Source: Trichaptum fuscoviolaceum (lineage: Eukaryota; Basidiomycota; Agaricomycetes; Hymenochaetales; Trichaptaceae). Taken from it: 64,000 nt of DNA. Position numbers and translations under genes: made by a program. The notes beneath the pieces were generated by a model, which saw nothing but the letters and a program-made list of their open reading frames with translations, made no database searches and was not told the DNA's origin. The DNA is taken from the NCBI GenBank assembly GCA_910574455.1, contig CAJSYZ010000002.1, positions 2,505,671-2,569,670 of the forward strand, read 5' to 3'. Positions 25,729 through 46,068 of the stretch are shown here, one piece after another (positions within the stretch are counted from its first letter, which is position 1; each line of letters opens with the position of its first letter).

Positions 25729-25998
25729 GGCTTGTTATATGTCCACGATGGTTGTGCTGCAAGAGTAACGGCGAAAGTTCGTGGTTCAACGCAAAGAGAT
25801 CGCAGAAGTGTTACTGGTGGCTGTGATGTTTGGTGTCTATATTAGGATATGACCCGCCTTTGCTGATTGGGAGTCGGAAACAGATGTATACATCATATTA
25901 AATTTTCAGCAAATTTTATTCAAGATGAACAATATTAACAAAAAAGATAACAAACTAGCTATTGAATATCAGAATACTAGGTTATTAAGTACATAACT

Positions 25999-27794
<1,796 letters not shown>

Positions 27795-28114
27795 TTTGTT
27801 GAAGGAGATAAGAAACAAAAAAGAGAAACAGATGAGCTGAAGAAAAACAAGATCTCTCCTGCCGGGGCTGCACGACAGGAGACTGGCCTAGAGAGTCGTA
27901 AGGCGGCGAACGCTGGATTGTTCAAAATTAGCAAGAAAAAATGTAGCATCAATAAGATATCGTGAGAATTAGAACCCGTTTTAAATTTCAAACCTTATTT
28001 TAGCTACTGTACAGTACATAACCAGCTCAACGGTGAAGTCCAGTGAATAAATTTTGGTGTTATCCGGCAACCTCAAGACCAAAAGATTCCTCGTCGTCGT
28101 CGACCATCCTCAAA
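27795..28114. promoter_or_regulatory. CBF5/eL22 divergent promoter region
   Basis: 320 bp separate the start codons of two genes that both serve ribosome production, so shared control is plausible. I see no unambiguous known element. The eL22 side ends in a CATCCTCAAAATG context resembling that of eS28. Confidence 0.5.
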
Positions 28115-28714
28115 ATGGTCAGTGCACAGAATTGCTTTGCTGAGTTCTCTTCTCAGTAGGCTCACACTGTGGCCTTCTTCCAATGTAGCCGAAGGTGACC
28201 GCCAAGTCCGCTGCTACCAAGCACAAGTTCGCCATTGACTACTCTCGTCCGGCTGGTGATGGCCTTTTCGATGGTGAGGCTTTCGAGAAGTTCCTCCACG
28301 ACCGCATCAAGGTCGATGGCAAGGCAGGACATCTTGGTGATAACGTGAAGGTGTCTCGTGATGGTTAGTAATCCTCATTTAAAGAATGTACACATATGAA
28401 TAATATACTCTACTTTAGCCAAGGGTAACAAGATCACCGTGAACTCCAGCATCCCCTTCTCCAAGCGGTACCTAAAGTACCTTACCAAAAAGTTCCTCAA
28501 GAAGAACCAACTTCGTGACTGGATTCGGTATGTAGTGGTACTGTTGAGAAGCGATGTTCATTCACTAATTAGAATGTGTAGTGTTATCGCGTCTTCTAAG
28601 GATACGTACGAGCTTCGCTTCTACAACATTGCGTATGTTATTTCTATTGACTTTATCACATTTTCTAACAAACATTTTCACAGTGGTGCGGACGATGATG
28701 AAGAGGAGGACTAG
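28115..28714 (+). CDS. RPL22: 60S ribosomal protein eL22
   Basis: A small subunit-surface protein of the 60S ribosome. Five exons give 122 residues; the first coding exon is only the ATG (28115-28117), followed by 28189-28363, 28419-28527, 28582-28632 and 28684-28714. The protein reads [87 protein letters not shown], and ends with an acidic tail (GADDDEEED), all typical of eL22. Length matches the family. Confidence 0.97.
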
Positions 28715-28931
28715 ATCTCCATTACAATCAATCCGCCTAATATGGTACTGGAGTTTCCGCATATGCATTGATCATTTTGTTATATGACCATGTCTACGTA
28801 GACAACAACTTGGACCTATGGATGAATAAGAGCTCGTCCTGCCTCAAGCACACCTGCTTGACGTTGCGTCCTTCTGATTGTGCACAAAATTAAAGAATAC
28901 CGCATTTGATTGTGTGGTAGGTGAAATGTAA

Positions 28932-31900
28932 TTAGTGTATTATAACTGTTTGCACGTTGTTCAACTTTTCTCGGAGTGTCTTCACTTTCCCCAAGACTCG
29001 GAAAGCCAAATCATTCCATCGATACTGTTGCTCTGTTAACATTCCCTTTTCAAATTGAGTAGCAAGATTGCTCAAAAGTCGGGTTCGAAGGAATTTCAAA
29101 GCTATGCTTGTCTTTGGAGGGAGTCGATAGCGAATTTTGCGATCAATGACAACAGTGTCGGAGACAACCTACCCGACAGAAGTTAGTATTATATATGAAA
29201 GAATTAGCATGAACCTACTTTGAATTCACAATCGGTGCCGCACATAAGAATAACGGCCAGGTCATCAGCGGGCCCCGTTTCCCAAGCGTAGAGCCGTTTT
29301 GAGTGCCTTCGTAAACATATGTCAGAATTTTGCTCCTAACAAAGCTCTTGCAACTTACATGATAGTGAAATAGGTTAGATAGTTCGTCCCAAAGTCACCT
29401 GGCTTCCGACCAAAATTGACAGACGATGGATGAAAGCTTACTACCTGGTTATTCCCTAGTGTACGCATCTGCTGACTTCCACTACTCAGGTCCACAGTCA
29501 GAAGCTTCGGATACAGGCCCCCACAAAGGGCTGCGTTTAATAGGGCCATATTGTCAGCATTATTCGCGTCATATTCTGCTGGAACGTTGACAAAGTGAGT
29601 CTTATTCCGAGAATATCGTCCTCTGCAGACGAGCCAAATGAGTAATCGAGGCTTGCAATATGGAGGAAGGTATAGGCTGACCGGTTCAGTTCTCTGACGA
29701 AATCTCCACCGACTTGTATAAACGACGAGTCTACTAAATATCTATGGATTAATATGAGTTTCTTACTTCTTCATTACATGTCGTGAAGTCTTACCCAAGA
29801 AATTGTTGACGTAGCTCTTCAATCTGCTGGAGATTCTACGAGTTGATGAAATTTACTAACTGGTCACAGGAATCAAAGTGTGACGATAATCATACCTGAT
29901 GGCTGAGGAAGTTTTGTCTACAAAACTTGCGAATGAATCCGGGGTTTGCACAAGCTCTACGCCAACTTGAGAATACATTATGGATGGTGAGAAAGTCTGA
30001 GTTGCCTGAAAATTCGTTCATGAGAACAGACGAATACGAGGGGGCTTGTGAGAAATATCATTGTACTTACCTGATTTGAAGGCATTCTTGGCACGGTCCG
30101 CCTCATGCTCCAGACCAAACGGCGTTACAAAAGGTGACTTCGAGTTCAGGGCCGCCGCAATCGTAAGAGCTGGATCGAGACAACGGAAAAGGGCTGCAAT
30201 GAGCAAGAATTTACCAATATGAACATCGGTTGGTAGTTTGCTGAGAAGTCGGCCCATGGGGGTGATATCTTCCGCAGATGTTAGAGCTTGCACTTCCACC
30301 AGAGCAGAAATAGCGCGTTGAATATTGACGGAGGAGGGTGGATCGAGCGCACGCGCGAGAACATCCTCGATTGAAGTTCCAAGATTGACTTTCATTATCT
30401 TAATGCGAAGCGCAAGATCCGAAAGACTGAGACGCATCATCTCTGGCAAAGGATGTTCGGCCATCTAGAAGATATATTGGTCAATCGGCCGCGAGAAATT
30501 CTGCAAGACTGTGCTAACCAATTCATGTCGAGCTTTTGAAAACAGATGAAAACATAAACCCGATTGCACACGACCAGCTCGACCCCGACGTTGCGCAGCA
30601 TTGCTCCTTGCGATGAATGATTCGATAAGCCGACTGATTTGACGTTTCTCGTCGAACCTGACGGCAATAGACGTCAATTATGATAAGCCTTATGACCACT
30701 GGCTGCAGACATGCCTCATTTCCCGATGCTTTCCAGAGTCGATCACGCAAGTGATGTCGGGAATTGTTATACCAGTCTCAGCGATATTTGTTGCTATGGC
30801 TTAAGTGAGAAGACATAATCAAGAATTTAATTAGCTTCTCACCGATAACTATTTTTCTAACTCCCGGAGGCGGAACTTCGAAAACTGCTCCCTGATTTTC
30901 GCTTGAGATGGTGGAGTGTAAAGGATATATTACGAAGCCATCGCTCCCATACCGATGGTGTTCAAGTAGCAAATCATTGAGTCGACGAATTTCTCCGAGA
31001 CCTGGCATGAATACTAGAAAGGCTGAAGACATATGTAGCAGAGTGGGGTCGTCGAAGCAAACAAGATCGAGAAGGCGTATGATAAGTTCATAAGCGATAA
31101 GTCTCTCATCTAGCAAGCTCATTGTGGATATAGTGTTCGACGAATACTTCTGTCCTTGGAACACTGCGGATCCGGGCACAGCTTCTTGATCATCTTCGTC
31201 GTCACGGACCACATCTTCCGTCCAATCAAGCCTTTTCGCATTTCGATTGAACTTGTTGTTGACTACGGAAAATAATGAGCAGCGAGTCAATCACATTCAA
31301 CATTTACTCCTCACCTCTCCTGGCGTAAGGGGAGCCTTCTTTTATTGACCATTTTGTACACTCAATTGCATCTTCAATAAAGCGGACATCCACCGGGTAA
31401 GTTCTGCCTGGGACTTGGATTGTAGGACAGCCGCCGAAGTATTTGGATATTTTTTCTGCGTCTAAGGTAGCTGACATGAGAACTACTTTCAGATTCTTCC
31501 TTTGTTCAATGAGAGATTTGAGGACGATTAGGAGGAAATCAGATTCGATACTACGCTCGTGAACCTGGAAGTGGCAAGGGTAAGAGCAGAACTAAAAGAA
31601 TCCCAAAACACTGACCTCATCCACAATGATGTGCTTAAACTTTGTGAGTACAACCACTCTATAAACTGACGTAGCCCACATTCCAACGTACCGTAATCTC
31701 ATCAAATGCAGATCCTTTACCTCCCGACCCTGTACCACCTTCTAGCATTCTTAGCGCAATGCCATTTGTTACGAAAGTAAGCCTTGTATTCTTTGATGTA
31801 TGGCTTTCGAGTCGGATTGAGTAGCCAACCAAGGACGTATTGGTCCCGACAGCACCCGGTGGATCTCCTAGTTCAGCAGAAACACGCTGGGCAAGAGAGA

Positions 31901-34378
31901 TTGCTGATATCCGACGCGGCTCTGTTACAACAATCTTACAGTGTTCACCTCTCGAAAGACTGTCCTCGAGAATAAAACTAGGCAACTGCGTCGACTTTCC
32001 GCTGGATTCGAAAGTAAGCAGGGACAGAAGAGTTACTTGGGGACGACTGCTCACCAGCCGGTCTCTCCGCTCAAAACGACAACCTGTGACATTCCGAGCA
32101 TGTCGACTATGTGTTGCCTATACGATGCAATGGGAAGGGAATTGCGTTGTGTCTGATGATTTTATTTTTCTCAACGGAAAGTAAGAACACAGTAATATGA
32201 ATGGACGAACAAGCATATGCTGGTACGATGGACTCTTCTGCCTGGCATAGAAGCTGGCCATAAGCTGCTCCGACGAGTGGTCCGATACATTCGACCCTTT
32301 GACTTGCTGTTCGTCTTGATTATCTGACGGTCTAAAGGCTTTTGGTTGCACCTTCATTCCTAGTTAATCAGACTTTTCGCAGAAGTGGTAACGTAGACTA
32401 ACTTTCTTTGCTGACCCTATCTTGCCCTCAACAATCTCAGTCAAGGTTCCCCATATTGCCCTATTCATCTCGTCTTCCCTTTCTTTCCGTGCTTTCTCCA
32501 GTTCATTCCATAAGTCTCTGTAGGCTGGAGGTAGGAGCCTGAACGACGGTTGCGTTCCCTTGGAGTCTCCAGCGGAGCTCTGGAATCCAACCGAAAAAGG
32601 ATATGTCAAAAAATGAATTGCCAAAGTCGCGATATATTGTTCTGCCTGAACGACATCATGGCACCCAACATTATCCATTCTTAGTTCCATAGGTGCTCTG
32701 TCAGTCCACCGAACAATTACAGAACATCGTTTTACCCTGCTCCCTCCCGAAATCTCATCGTATATGACTGCGGCATAGCGATCCTGTTTTAGGACTATGT
32801 CAGCAAGCATAAGTTTGGGCGTCCGACCAGCCCAACTCTTCGGCAAAGCCATATCTCGCACTAATATGGTAGTTCCACTTGTAGTCACTTCAGTGGTAGG
32901 CATGGGCTCCAGAATGTCCAGCAGTCCACCTGGAGAATCTGAGTCTGAACCATCAATATCGAACAAGTCATTAGACGGAACAGTCTTCTGCGGTTCAAAT
33001 GGAGGAGGTGCTTTCTTCTTCGGTTTTCTTTGAGTGCTTGGCTTAGCAGGATGTGATTCGCCACGCAAATGGGACAGTAGAGCATCTTCATCTGCCTGGC
33101 GCCGTTTGTCCCGGAAAGTATCTTCCGCATCATTTTCGTCAAAGAAGTAGCTTTTCTTCACCTCTTCTAATCGAAGACGCAAAAGCTGTAAGAACATGTC
33201 GTCCAAAGCTTCGCCTGCCTGACGGCGTTCTCCAGTCAGATCACTGATACGCATCTTCAGGTTAACATATTCAACGTTTGGGTCTTCATCCTTAAGGCTA
33301 TCGAGTATACTTTGTCTTTTCTCTTGAGGAAGGCCATTGCTTTCCAATGAATTCCCGAGAATGAAAGGATTTGACTCAAGCCCTTGAAATTTCTGAGAAG
33401 CTGTGTCAGGCGCCAGAGATTTAGAATCCATTTTCTTGGGAGTCGCAGGATTACTTGTGGCATTTGGCGTTTTCGAGGTCTTGGGAGTAGACGGTGTGTT
33501 GTCCGAAGCTAGTGATGGGTTTTATCCACTGTATTACTGTCAATAAAGGAGGATCGGGACTCACGTTTTCCAAATTCAAGGTCTTCCGTGGGGCAATGAA
33601 GATAAAGCTATTAAAACCTTTAATTAAGAAAAAATTGAAGATCGAAGATGAGACATTTTGCATACCCAGTCCAGTGCAGCCTCCAAATCAGCATTGCGGA
33701 TAGTCTTCAAGCATTGGAGTACTTCGTCTTCTTGGAAATCAAGCCGCCGCAGCACGCCATATGTGATTCCGATCTGCGTAGTAAGCTTTTCTCGATTGTA
33801 GGACGGTGCTTCGCATCTGAAGTTGACTTTGCGTACTCCATCAGCGTCATGATTATGCAAAAACAAAATCAACTCACGATCAGAGCTCTCAGCGGAGACT
33901 GCAAGCTCGATAACCTCGTCTCGAAGATCTTTCTCTAATTCAAGGGCAGGCCACGTTTTCGATAAACGTCTATCGTAGTCAATTGTCTACAGGGTAAATA
34001 TATCAATTTATATCAAAATCAATATTGATCCATATCCTTCGAGCGAGAGGGCATACCTTTAGCGTACGAGTAATTTCCTTTTCAACTTTGTCTTGCAGTT
34101 TGTCTACAAGTGCCTGGAGAGCGATATTACGACTGTCCAACTCAAGTGCCTCCTCAGAAGCATTCTCAGGCTCTTTCACTGAGGCCGGCTCTGAACCTGT
34201 TGTCTCTATTATTTGCTCTTCCACAACTTGAGCCACAGGTGTCTTCTTAGGGATCGATGTTGTTGCGAATCTGCTCAAAGCATGAGCACATTGCGAAGTC
34301 GCACTGACCGCAGAAAACAACACTCGCGTACCCCCGCTCAACTTTCTTTATTTGAGTCTTCTTCTTTTTCGGCGGCAT
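28932..34378 (-). CDS. DExH RNA helicase, DHX29/YLR419W-like
   Basis: A large DEAH/RHA-type helicase; DHX29 helps 43S complexes scan structured 5' leaders. The start at 34378 gives [24 protein letters not shown]-like segment follows ([31 protein letters not shown], near 33660-33770), then a charged linker. The helicase core has motif I split by an intron ([14 protein letters not shown]), [17 protein letters not shown], motif II IIVDEVHERS (DEVH), motif III VLMSATL, YPLHSTI and motif [14 protein letters not shown]2 ([32 protein letters not shown]) and OB-fold ([20 protein letters not shown]) domains end it. The UBA domain and order of parts match DHX29-like proteins rather than DHX36 or DHX57. 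Over 15 short introns. Fungal orthologs are not well characterised, so exact function is inferred. Confidence 0.88.
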
Positions 34379-34922
34379 ATTTGGGAGGGTAGAAGAGTAA
34401 GATGCCCTTTACAATGACTCAAAAAGATTTTGTCTTTCGCCACTCTGACTCAGAAAGTCAAACCCGCGTGGAACGAAGCTTCAGGTTGATGCCGAAGATA
34501 AGGGTGTCTTCGACTAATTGAAAGTTTGCGATTCTTGTCCTTAGAGGTTCTGCGAGCACAATAGCAGCTACCGAGTCCTTGACTTTCCAGCATGAGCTCA
34601 GTTGACAGAGGACTTTGGTGATTTTGAGGGTTTACGACGAGGTTGAATGTTGCATCTTTCAGCCTGAGGTGCGTGGACGTCACGGTGTGTCGCGAATGGT
34701 ATTACTTACGTAACGACTCGGAGAAACATGCAATCATAAGAAAAGCGGAGAGGTGCTATTAGATCTACTGTGTGTGAAACATATTTACTGTACTCTACAG
34801 GACATGATGCAAAGCGAAATACATATAATATGACAACAAACCGATAAAAATGAACAATTAGTTAGCCTGACAGATCCAATACCATGCAAGAAATAAAATA
34901 AAATAATCCTGGATTATGCAAC
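34379..34922. other. Helicase promoter and INO80 3' region
   Basis: 544 bp between two leftward genes. A 77-codon open frame at 34450-34683 (-) has no recognised similarity. I see no supported gene here. Confidence 0.4.
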
Positions 34923-40725
<5,803 letters not shown>

Positions 40726-41500
40726 GTCCTACGGACAGGCCGGACACAGCAAGTAGACAACCTGGAAGTTATCGTAGTCGACGATGGTGTTCAAAAGATG
40801 GACGACGCGTGGGACAGCGCCAACGTCAGCACAGACGCAAAAACAGGCTATATATTTCTAAAGTGCAAATTCTCCTGTGCCAACAGGATCGTCGTCGCCG
40901 ATGTGCCTTCCCAATGGGGAAGGTGGGTAGTTGTGGACGACGGCGGGCGGGGGCGTTGTCGCTGTGTCGGACAACGATGAGGGCGGCGGGATGTGTTGGT
41001 TGATGGCCTGTGAAGCGAAATGGGGACTGGCGCGGGCCATTTGACCGATATCTTTATGAGGCCTTTCTAAATTGTCAATTGGGACATGTCCGATTATAGA
41101 AAGTTCGCTTATGGAAGTTGACAAAACGACCACGCTACATCTTCTCCTCTCGACGTCAAGCAAACATCATACATCACATCCAAATAGTGCAGAACTAGAT
41201 CTTGTATATAATGTTGTTCATCCATGCAAATAATAAAAAGAAATCCGCTACATATTGCTCTGTCCAACATCGCTGTCACCAAGCTTTGGCGTCGTCGAAC
41301 ACGCAAAACACGTACAGACATCTGAGTTGAGTGCCTAATCAGTTAAGAAGAGACCCTCGAACCCGGACCCCAGACACCAGCCAACATCATTCCATCGCAA
41401 CGCTCAAGTAAGAATACCGGGCACCACCGTTCAGGTTCAGGCATCATTGGTTTATCTGCCATGCCTAACCCAAACTGTGCGGGCATACAAAACCACCCCA
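40726..41500. other. INO80 promoter and fumarase 3' region
   Basis: 775 bp with no recognised gene. It should contain the INO80 promoter near 40726 and the fumarase 3' untranslated region near 41500. Small open frames under 105 codons have no motif support. Confidence 0.45.
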
Positions 41501-43568
41501 TTACTCCTCATCCGGATGCAACATCAGCTCCGGTCGGACCTTTGCGTCGAACTCTTCAGGCGTCAAGAACCCAAGTGCCACGGTCGCCTCCTTCAGTGTC
41601 GTGCCCTCTTTGTGTGCCTTCTTAGCGCATTTTGCCACATCTGCCAAAATTATATCATGTCACGAATCCAGACTTCGGATCAGGGAGCGTGGAACTCACT
41701 ATCATATCCAAGGTGGCTGTTGAGAATTGTGGCCAACATCAGGGATTCGTTTAGTAGTTGACTGATGCGCTTCTCGTTGGCCTGAATGCCCACGACACAA
41801 TTCTTGGTAAACGACCGCGAACCTTTCACGGCGTAAGTATTTTATTCCTCAGATTTTGTCGGAGTGTCGCTTACCATCAGCGAGCAGGCGAATGCTCTGC
41901 AAGACATTTTTAATGATCACAGGCTTGAAGACGTTAAGCTATTTGTAGAGCAATCCCACGTGGTTAGACAAAACGTCATCAACAGAATAACAAGTTTCTC
42001 ACCTCAAACTGGCCACTCGCACCCGCAATGCTGACTGTCGTCTGGTTACCCATGACTTGTGCAGCAAGCATTGTCATGGCTTCGCACTGTGTCGGATTCA
42101 CCTTCCCAGGCATGATACTGCTACCCGGCTCATTTTCTGGTAGACTGAGCTCGCCAAGGCCACACCGAGGCCCCGAACCGAGATAACGGATGTCGTTTGC
42201 AATCTTCATCAACGAGCAGGCAAGAACGTTCAGGGCACCATGCGCCTCGACCAAAGCATCATGAGAAGCAAGGGCTTCGAACTACAGTAAGAAATGAGTA
42301 AAGCGATAATTTTCTCGAAAATTTACCCACTTTGTTCGGAGCAGTTTTGAACTCAAGACCGGTAAGCTTCGAAATCTCAGCTGCGACCTTAACATCGAAA
42401 CCCTTCTTGGTGTTAAGTCCCTAATTCCGCAACTTTAGCAGAGACAACTACGAGGATGGGGATTGAACTTACTGTGCCAACGGCTGTTCCTCCCTGCGCA
42501 AGGTAACTTAGGCGTGGTAGAGTATCCTTCACACGCTGAATGCCGTTCGTTAGTTGAGTAACGTATCCGCTGAACTCCTGACCAAGAGTCAGTGGCGTAG
42601 CATCCTGAAGATGTGTGCGCCCGATTTTAATGATATGTTCGAACTCTTTCGCTTTCACGTCCAGGGCATCTCGCAGCTCCGTTAGTGCCGGAATCAACGA
42701 CTTATTGATCTCCATAACAGCCGCAACATGCATAGCAGTCGGGAACCTAGAGTCCGGTCAATGACCCTAAGCGATGCCTTCGGTAAAATAGTTCGTACGT
42801 ACGTATCGTTAGAGCTCTGGCTCATGTTTACATGGTCATTGGGGTGGACAGGCTTCTTCGATCCCAGTTCTCCTCCAAGGATCTCAATCGCGCGGTTTGA
42901 GATTACTTCATTGACGTTCATGTTGCTTTGAGTACCACTTCCGGTCTGGAAGACAACTAAAGGGAAGTGATCGATAAGTTTTCCGGAGATAACCTATATC
43001 ATACGTTCAGTAGACTGTCGTCGACAGTGCGAAGCTGCATACCTCATCGGCGGCCTGTTGGATAGCTCCAGCAAGTTTAGGATCTAATCCATATGTTGCG
43101 TTGACGATCGATGCTGCTTTCTTTAGGATACCGAAGGCTTTGATGAGTGGTGGTGGTAACCTTTCCGTCGGACCGCCGATGTCGAAGTTCTGTAACGATC
43201 TGACAAAACTCACTCAATAAAAGAAAGAACGTTCGGTGCATACAACCACATACCTTTGAGTCTGTGCACCCCAGTATCGATCGGCCGGGACCTTAAGCTC
43301 ACCGAAAGTGTCGCGTTCTATTCTGTATTGACTCTACAATACAAATAAGATGACGGAAGCACGCTGCACAACTGAAACGCACCATGACACGCAGGGAGGT
43401 CGAAAACAGTCTTTGGCGGGTTGCTTGACGGAGGGCAAGATTATGCAGCTGAAAGAAGCAGAGGGCTAAATTATATCACATGAGACGACCGCGAATGGAA
43501 CTGGTGGAACCTACGGTTCGACTGGGGGTGTTTGCTATGCGCATCCAGGGTTGTAATGTCCGTAGCAT
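41501..43568 (-). CDS. FUM1: Fumarate hydratase, class II, mitochondrial
   Basis: Converts fumarate to malate in the TCA cycle; in many fungi one gene also supplies a cytosolic form for the DNA-damage response. The N-terminus [18 protein letters not shown] with [17 protein letters not shown] is an Arg-rich mitochondrial presequence. The mature part starts [28 protein letters not shown]. Active-site blocks are present: [58 protein letters not shown] and the signature [17 protein letters not shown]. The end is [20 protein letters not shown] in the last exon, closing [12 protein letters not shown] Met falls exactly at a splice junction before the mature sequence. Confidence 0.96.
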
Positions 43569-44091
43569 TTTCTGCGAATTAATTGACGAGAGAGTAAATA
43601 GGGAAGGAAACTAATGGAGATAAGAAAGATGTGGGTGGTGCAGAGACCTGCTCGGAGGCGTGTAGGACGTGTTGGAGGGGGACGCGAAGGACAGCGAAGG
43701 CGTTGGAATTTTTGAGGCTCGGGAGAGAACGGACGGCGAACGGGTCACGTCGCGCTTCTCAGGGCAGACCGCATAAATTAAGCGCCGAAAGGACACGTCC
43801 GTCGTGGTCGTCGTCGTCGTCACGGTGCATGGTGCCCGCCGCCGTCGGAGAGTTTCGCATCGCACGGCTTTAGAACCAGAACCAACGAGCAACTGCACTT
43901 GCTTTCACGGCCTCTGCAGAGATCGGCAGGGGTGGGCTTTGAGTGGAATACACGTGATAATCCGTTCACCGAGGCGTGTGATCTCTGCACTGCGTCCGCA
44001 TCCTTTTCAGCAGCACGTCACTTTGGTCTGAGCAAAGCTCTTGTCTGCTCCCCAATATCTTCTTTCTCTACCATCACTGCAGCTCACATCA
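43569..44091. promoter_or_regulatory. Fumarase/PEX11 divergent region
   Basis: 523 bp between the start codons of two divergent genes. It includes a short GTC trinucleotide run at about 43798-43821. An open frame of 95 codons on the minus strand (43611-43898) lies in the expected fumarase leader and lacks family features. Confidence 0.45.
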
Positions 44092-45162
44092 ATGGCTACC
44101 ATCGCCTCCCAGGTCATCCTTCACCCGACTGCGACCCAGACTCTCAAAGTTCTGGGCACCACTCTCGGACGCGACAAGGTCTGCATTAATCTTGCTCTTA
44201 TGTCCGCATAGACTCTGAGAATACGCAATACGCATGCTACAGGTCTACCGAGCTATCCAATACTTCGCTCGTTTCTTCTCTTGGTACTTGATCTCAAGAG
44301 GATACAATGTCGAGGCTGCGCGCTGGACTGCGCTCAAGAACCACCTTGGAACCGGCCGAAAGCGTGCGTAGCCTCCGTTGCGCAATATGCGCGTGTGTTA
44401 ACGTGTTCCCTCAGTCCTGCGTCTCGGAAAGCCGCTTGAGCATCTCCAGGCAGCTCTGAAGGCTGCCAGTGTCATATCTCGCCCCGGAGAGCAGATCACG
44501 ACCGTTCTCCGGCAACTCTGCTATACCGGCTTCATTGGCTATGACCATGTTGTCTGGGTAAGTTGAGCGCCTTCGATCCTCGTAACTCTCCGATCTTACG
44601 GATACTGTGAAGGCCAATTCAGTCAAGTTTATCAACCTGGACAAGGAGAATTCTGCCAAGGTGACCAGGCGGTCAAACCGCTTTTGGTTCTTTGGTATTG
44701 TCTTCAGTATCGCCCATGGCCTCGTTAAGGTAAGTACCAGTGTTTTTAACATATTCTTCTCAATGTAAATCATCCTCAGGCCGGAAGACTTGCCAACGAA
44801 GCAAAGGAGCTCCGTGGCTCTGCTTGGGGTGAGAAGTCTGTCAGCATAGAGGCAGAGCGTTCTGCTAAGCTTAGTGCGGTAGAGAAGTGAGTCTAAGATG
44901 ATTCCGGAAGCAGCTGGATTATCTGCTAATTTTTTTTTCAGGGAACGAACTTCCATCCGTCAACAGTTCTTTATCGACATTCTCGATATCTGGATTCCAG
45001 CGACAAACCTTGGCTATGTCAACTTGAACGACGGAGTTCTTGGTGTTTTCGGGTGTGTAGTTTGTATGGACTTCTGACTCTACGAAGTACTAATCACTCC
45101 GCAGTCTTATCTCATCCCTTCTCGCCCTGCGAACTCACTGGTTGGCTGTCAACAAGAAGTGA
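44092..45162 (+). CDS. PEX11: Peroxisomal membrane protein Pex11
   Basis: Drives elongation and division of peroxisomes. Seven short exons give a protein of about 235 residues, the usual Pex11 size. It begins MATIASQVILHPTATQTLKV, then VYRAIQYFARFFSWYLISRG, KPLEHLQAALKAA, EQITTVLRQLCYTGFIGYDH and the conserved RSNRFWFFGIVFSIAHGLVK. The C-terminal part has FFIDILDIWIPATNLGYVNL, DGVLGVFGLISSLLALRTHW and ends in a short basic tail (AVNKK). Amphipathic helix 3 and a C-terminal membrane segment are where the family has them. Converges with CMC1. Confidence 0.93.
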
Positions 45163-45446
45163 TTCTGATGACGAGGTTCGCTTGGGACGGCCAGTCACTA
45201 TTGCTTGTGGAGCGTTGCAAGCATCATATTATCTATCCTTTAGTTACTACAAAGAAAATAATATGTATTTCCGTCTTATCGAACGGCTTTGTGTGTAATG
45301 CGAGAGGCCGTATTAGATGCGTTTCCTGTGGTGAGCATACAAGACACAACTCGACTTCTTGAAGCAAGATGACAAGAGTGCGATGAGACCGCGACCACGA
45401 ATGCCTCATGACTGTTTTTGAGTATAGAGCGAGGATCGGCGACGAT

Positions 45447-45837
45447 TCATGTCTGTTTCGTGACTTCTGGTGTAGAATCGCGCAGTCTGATATATTCAGC
45501 TCTCAAGAGATCCATACTCTCAGGACCGGTGCTAAATGTCGATATTAATTTTAGCTGCGAACCGTAGTATTGCAACCTCTGAATTGCTTAACACTTACTA
45601 TTGCAGCATGCAACTTTGTACGTCCCTAAGCTTATCTTTACATGCCCATAGCAGTGAGAGTGATCGGCCTTGCGTGCATTCCGCAAATTCTAGATGACTC
45701 CTGCTTGAGTTCAGTTACACTTGTAAAAGAGAAGAAAATGTTCACATACCTTTCACGATCGGGTCGCACTCCTTCAGCGCACGCGCTTTCGCACTCTTTA
45801 GAAGCGCATCTTCCTCCCTGCGAGAAAGAGCATTCAT
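45447..45837 (-). CDS. CMC1: Twin CX9C mitochondrial protein Cmc1
   Basis: A small intermembrane-space protein that helps copper delivery and assembly of cytochrome c oxidase. Three exons (45837-45750, 45689-45599, 45531-45447) give 87 residues. The two CX9C motifs are intact: CDPIVKEFAEC and CKDKLRDVQSC. The helix-loop-helix context (RALKECDPIVKEFAECTQGR, SLSLLWACKDKL, LRAEYIRLRD) matches Cmc1. The first motif is built across intron 1, which supports the splice. I start at 45837 (MNALSRREED); an upstream exon cannot be excluded. Confidence 0.9.
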
Positions 45838-46068
45838 GGTAGTTTTCCCGACTGCAGGTGATGGGTGTCGAGCTGGAGGTGGTGGAGGACAGTGACAGCC
45901 TGAGGTCGGTCGAGGACACCCGAAGTCATGGATCACGTGCCCGCGCACTGAATAAGACACGATTTGACTGGCTCGTTCCGTCAAGTTTCTGAGTTGCGTT
46001 CTTACTTTGGGGAAACAGGAAGCAAAGGATCTCTGCTCATCTCTGCGGGTCTACAGACATCTGGAATC
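45838..46068. promoter_or_regulatory. CMC1/lipoyl synthase divergent promoter
   Basis: 231 bp between the start codons of two nuclear genes for mitochondrial proteins. Any control element here could act on both. No known element is clear by eye. Confidence 0.5.

Noticed and set aside
34450..34683. 77-codon minus-strand frame between the helicase and INO80 genes
   Set aside because: No recognisable similarity and no splice support. A C2-like reading on the plus strand (KVKPAWNEAS) is too short and interrupted by stops.
41340..41385. Minus-strand GGTTCGAGGG resembling a tRNA B box
   Set aside because: No matching A box or cloverleaf arms at the right distance.
43611..43898. 95-codon minus-strand frame upstream of fumarase
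   Set aside because: Low complexity (Thr run from GTC repeats), in the leader region, and not in a family I know.
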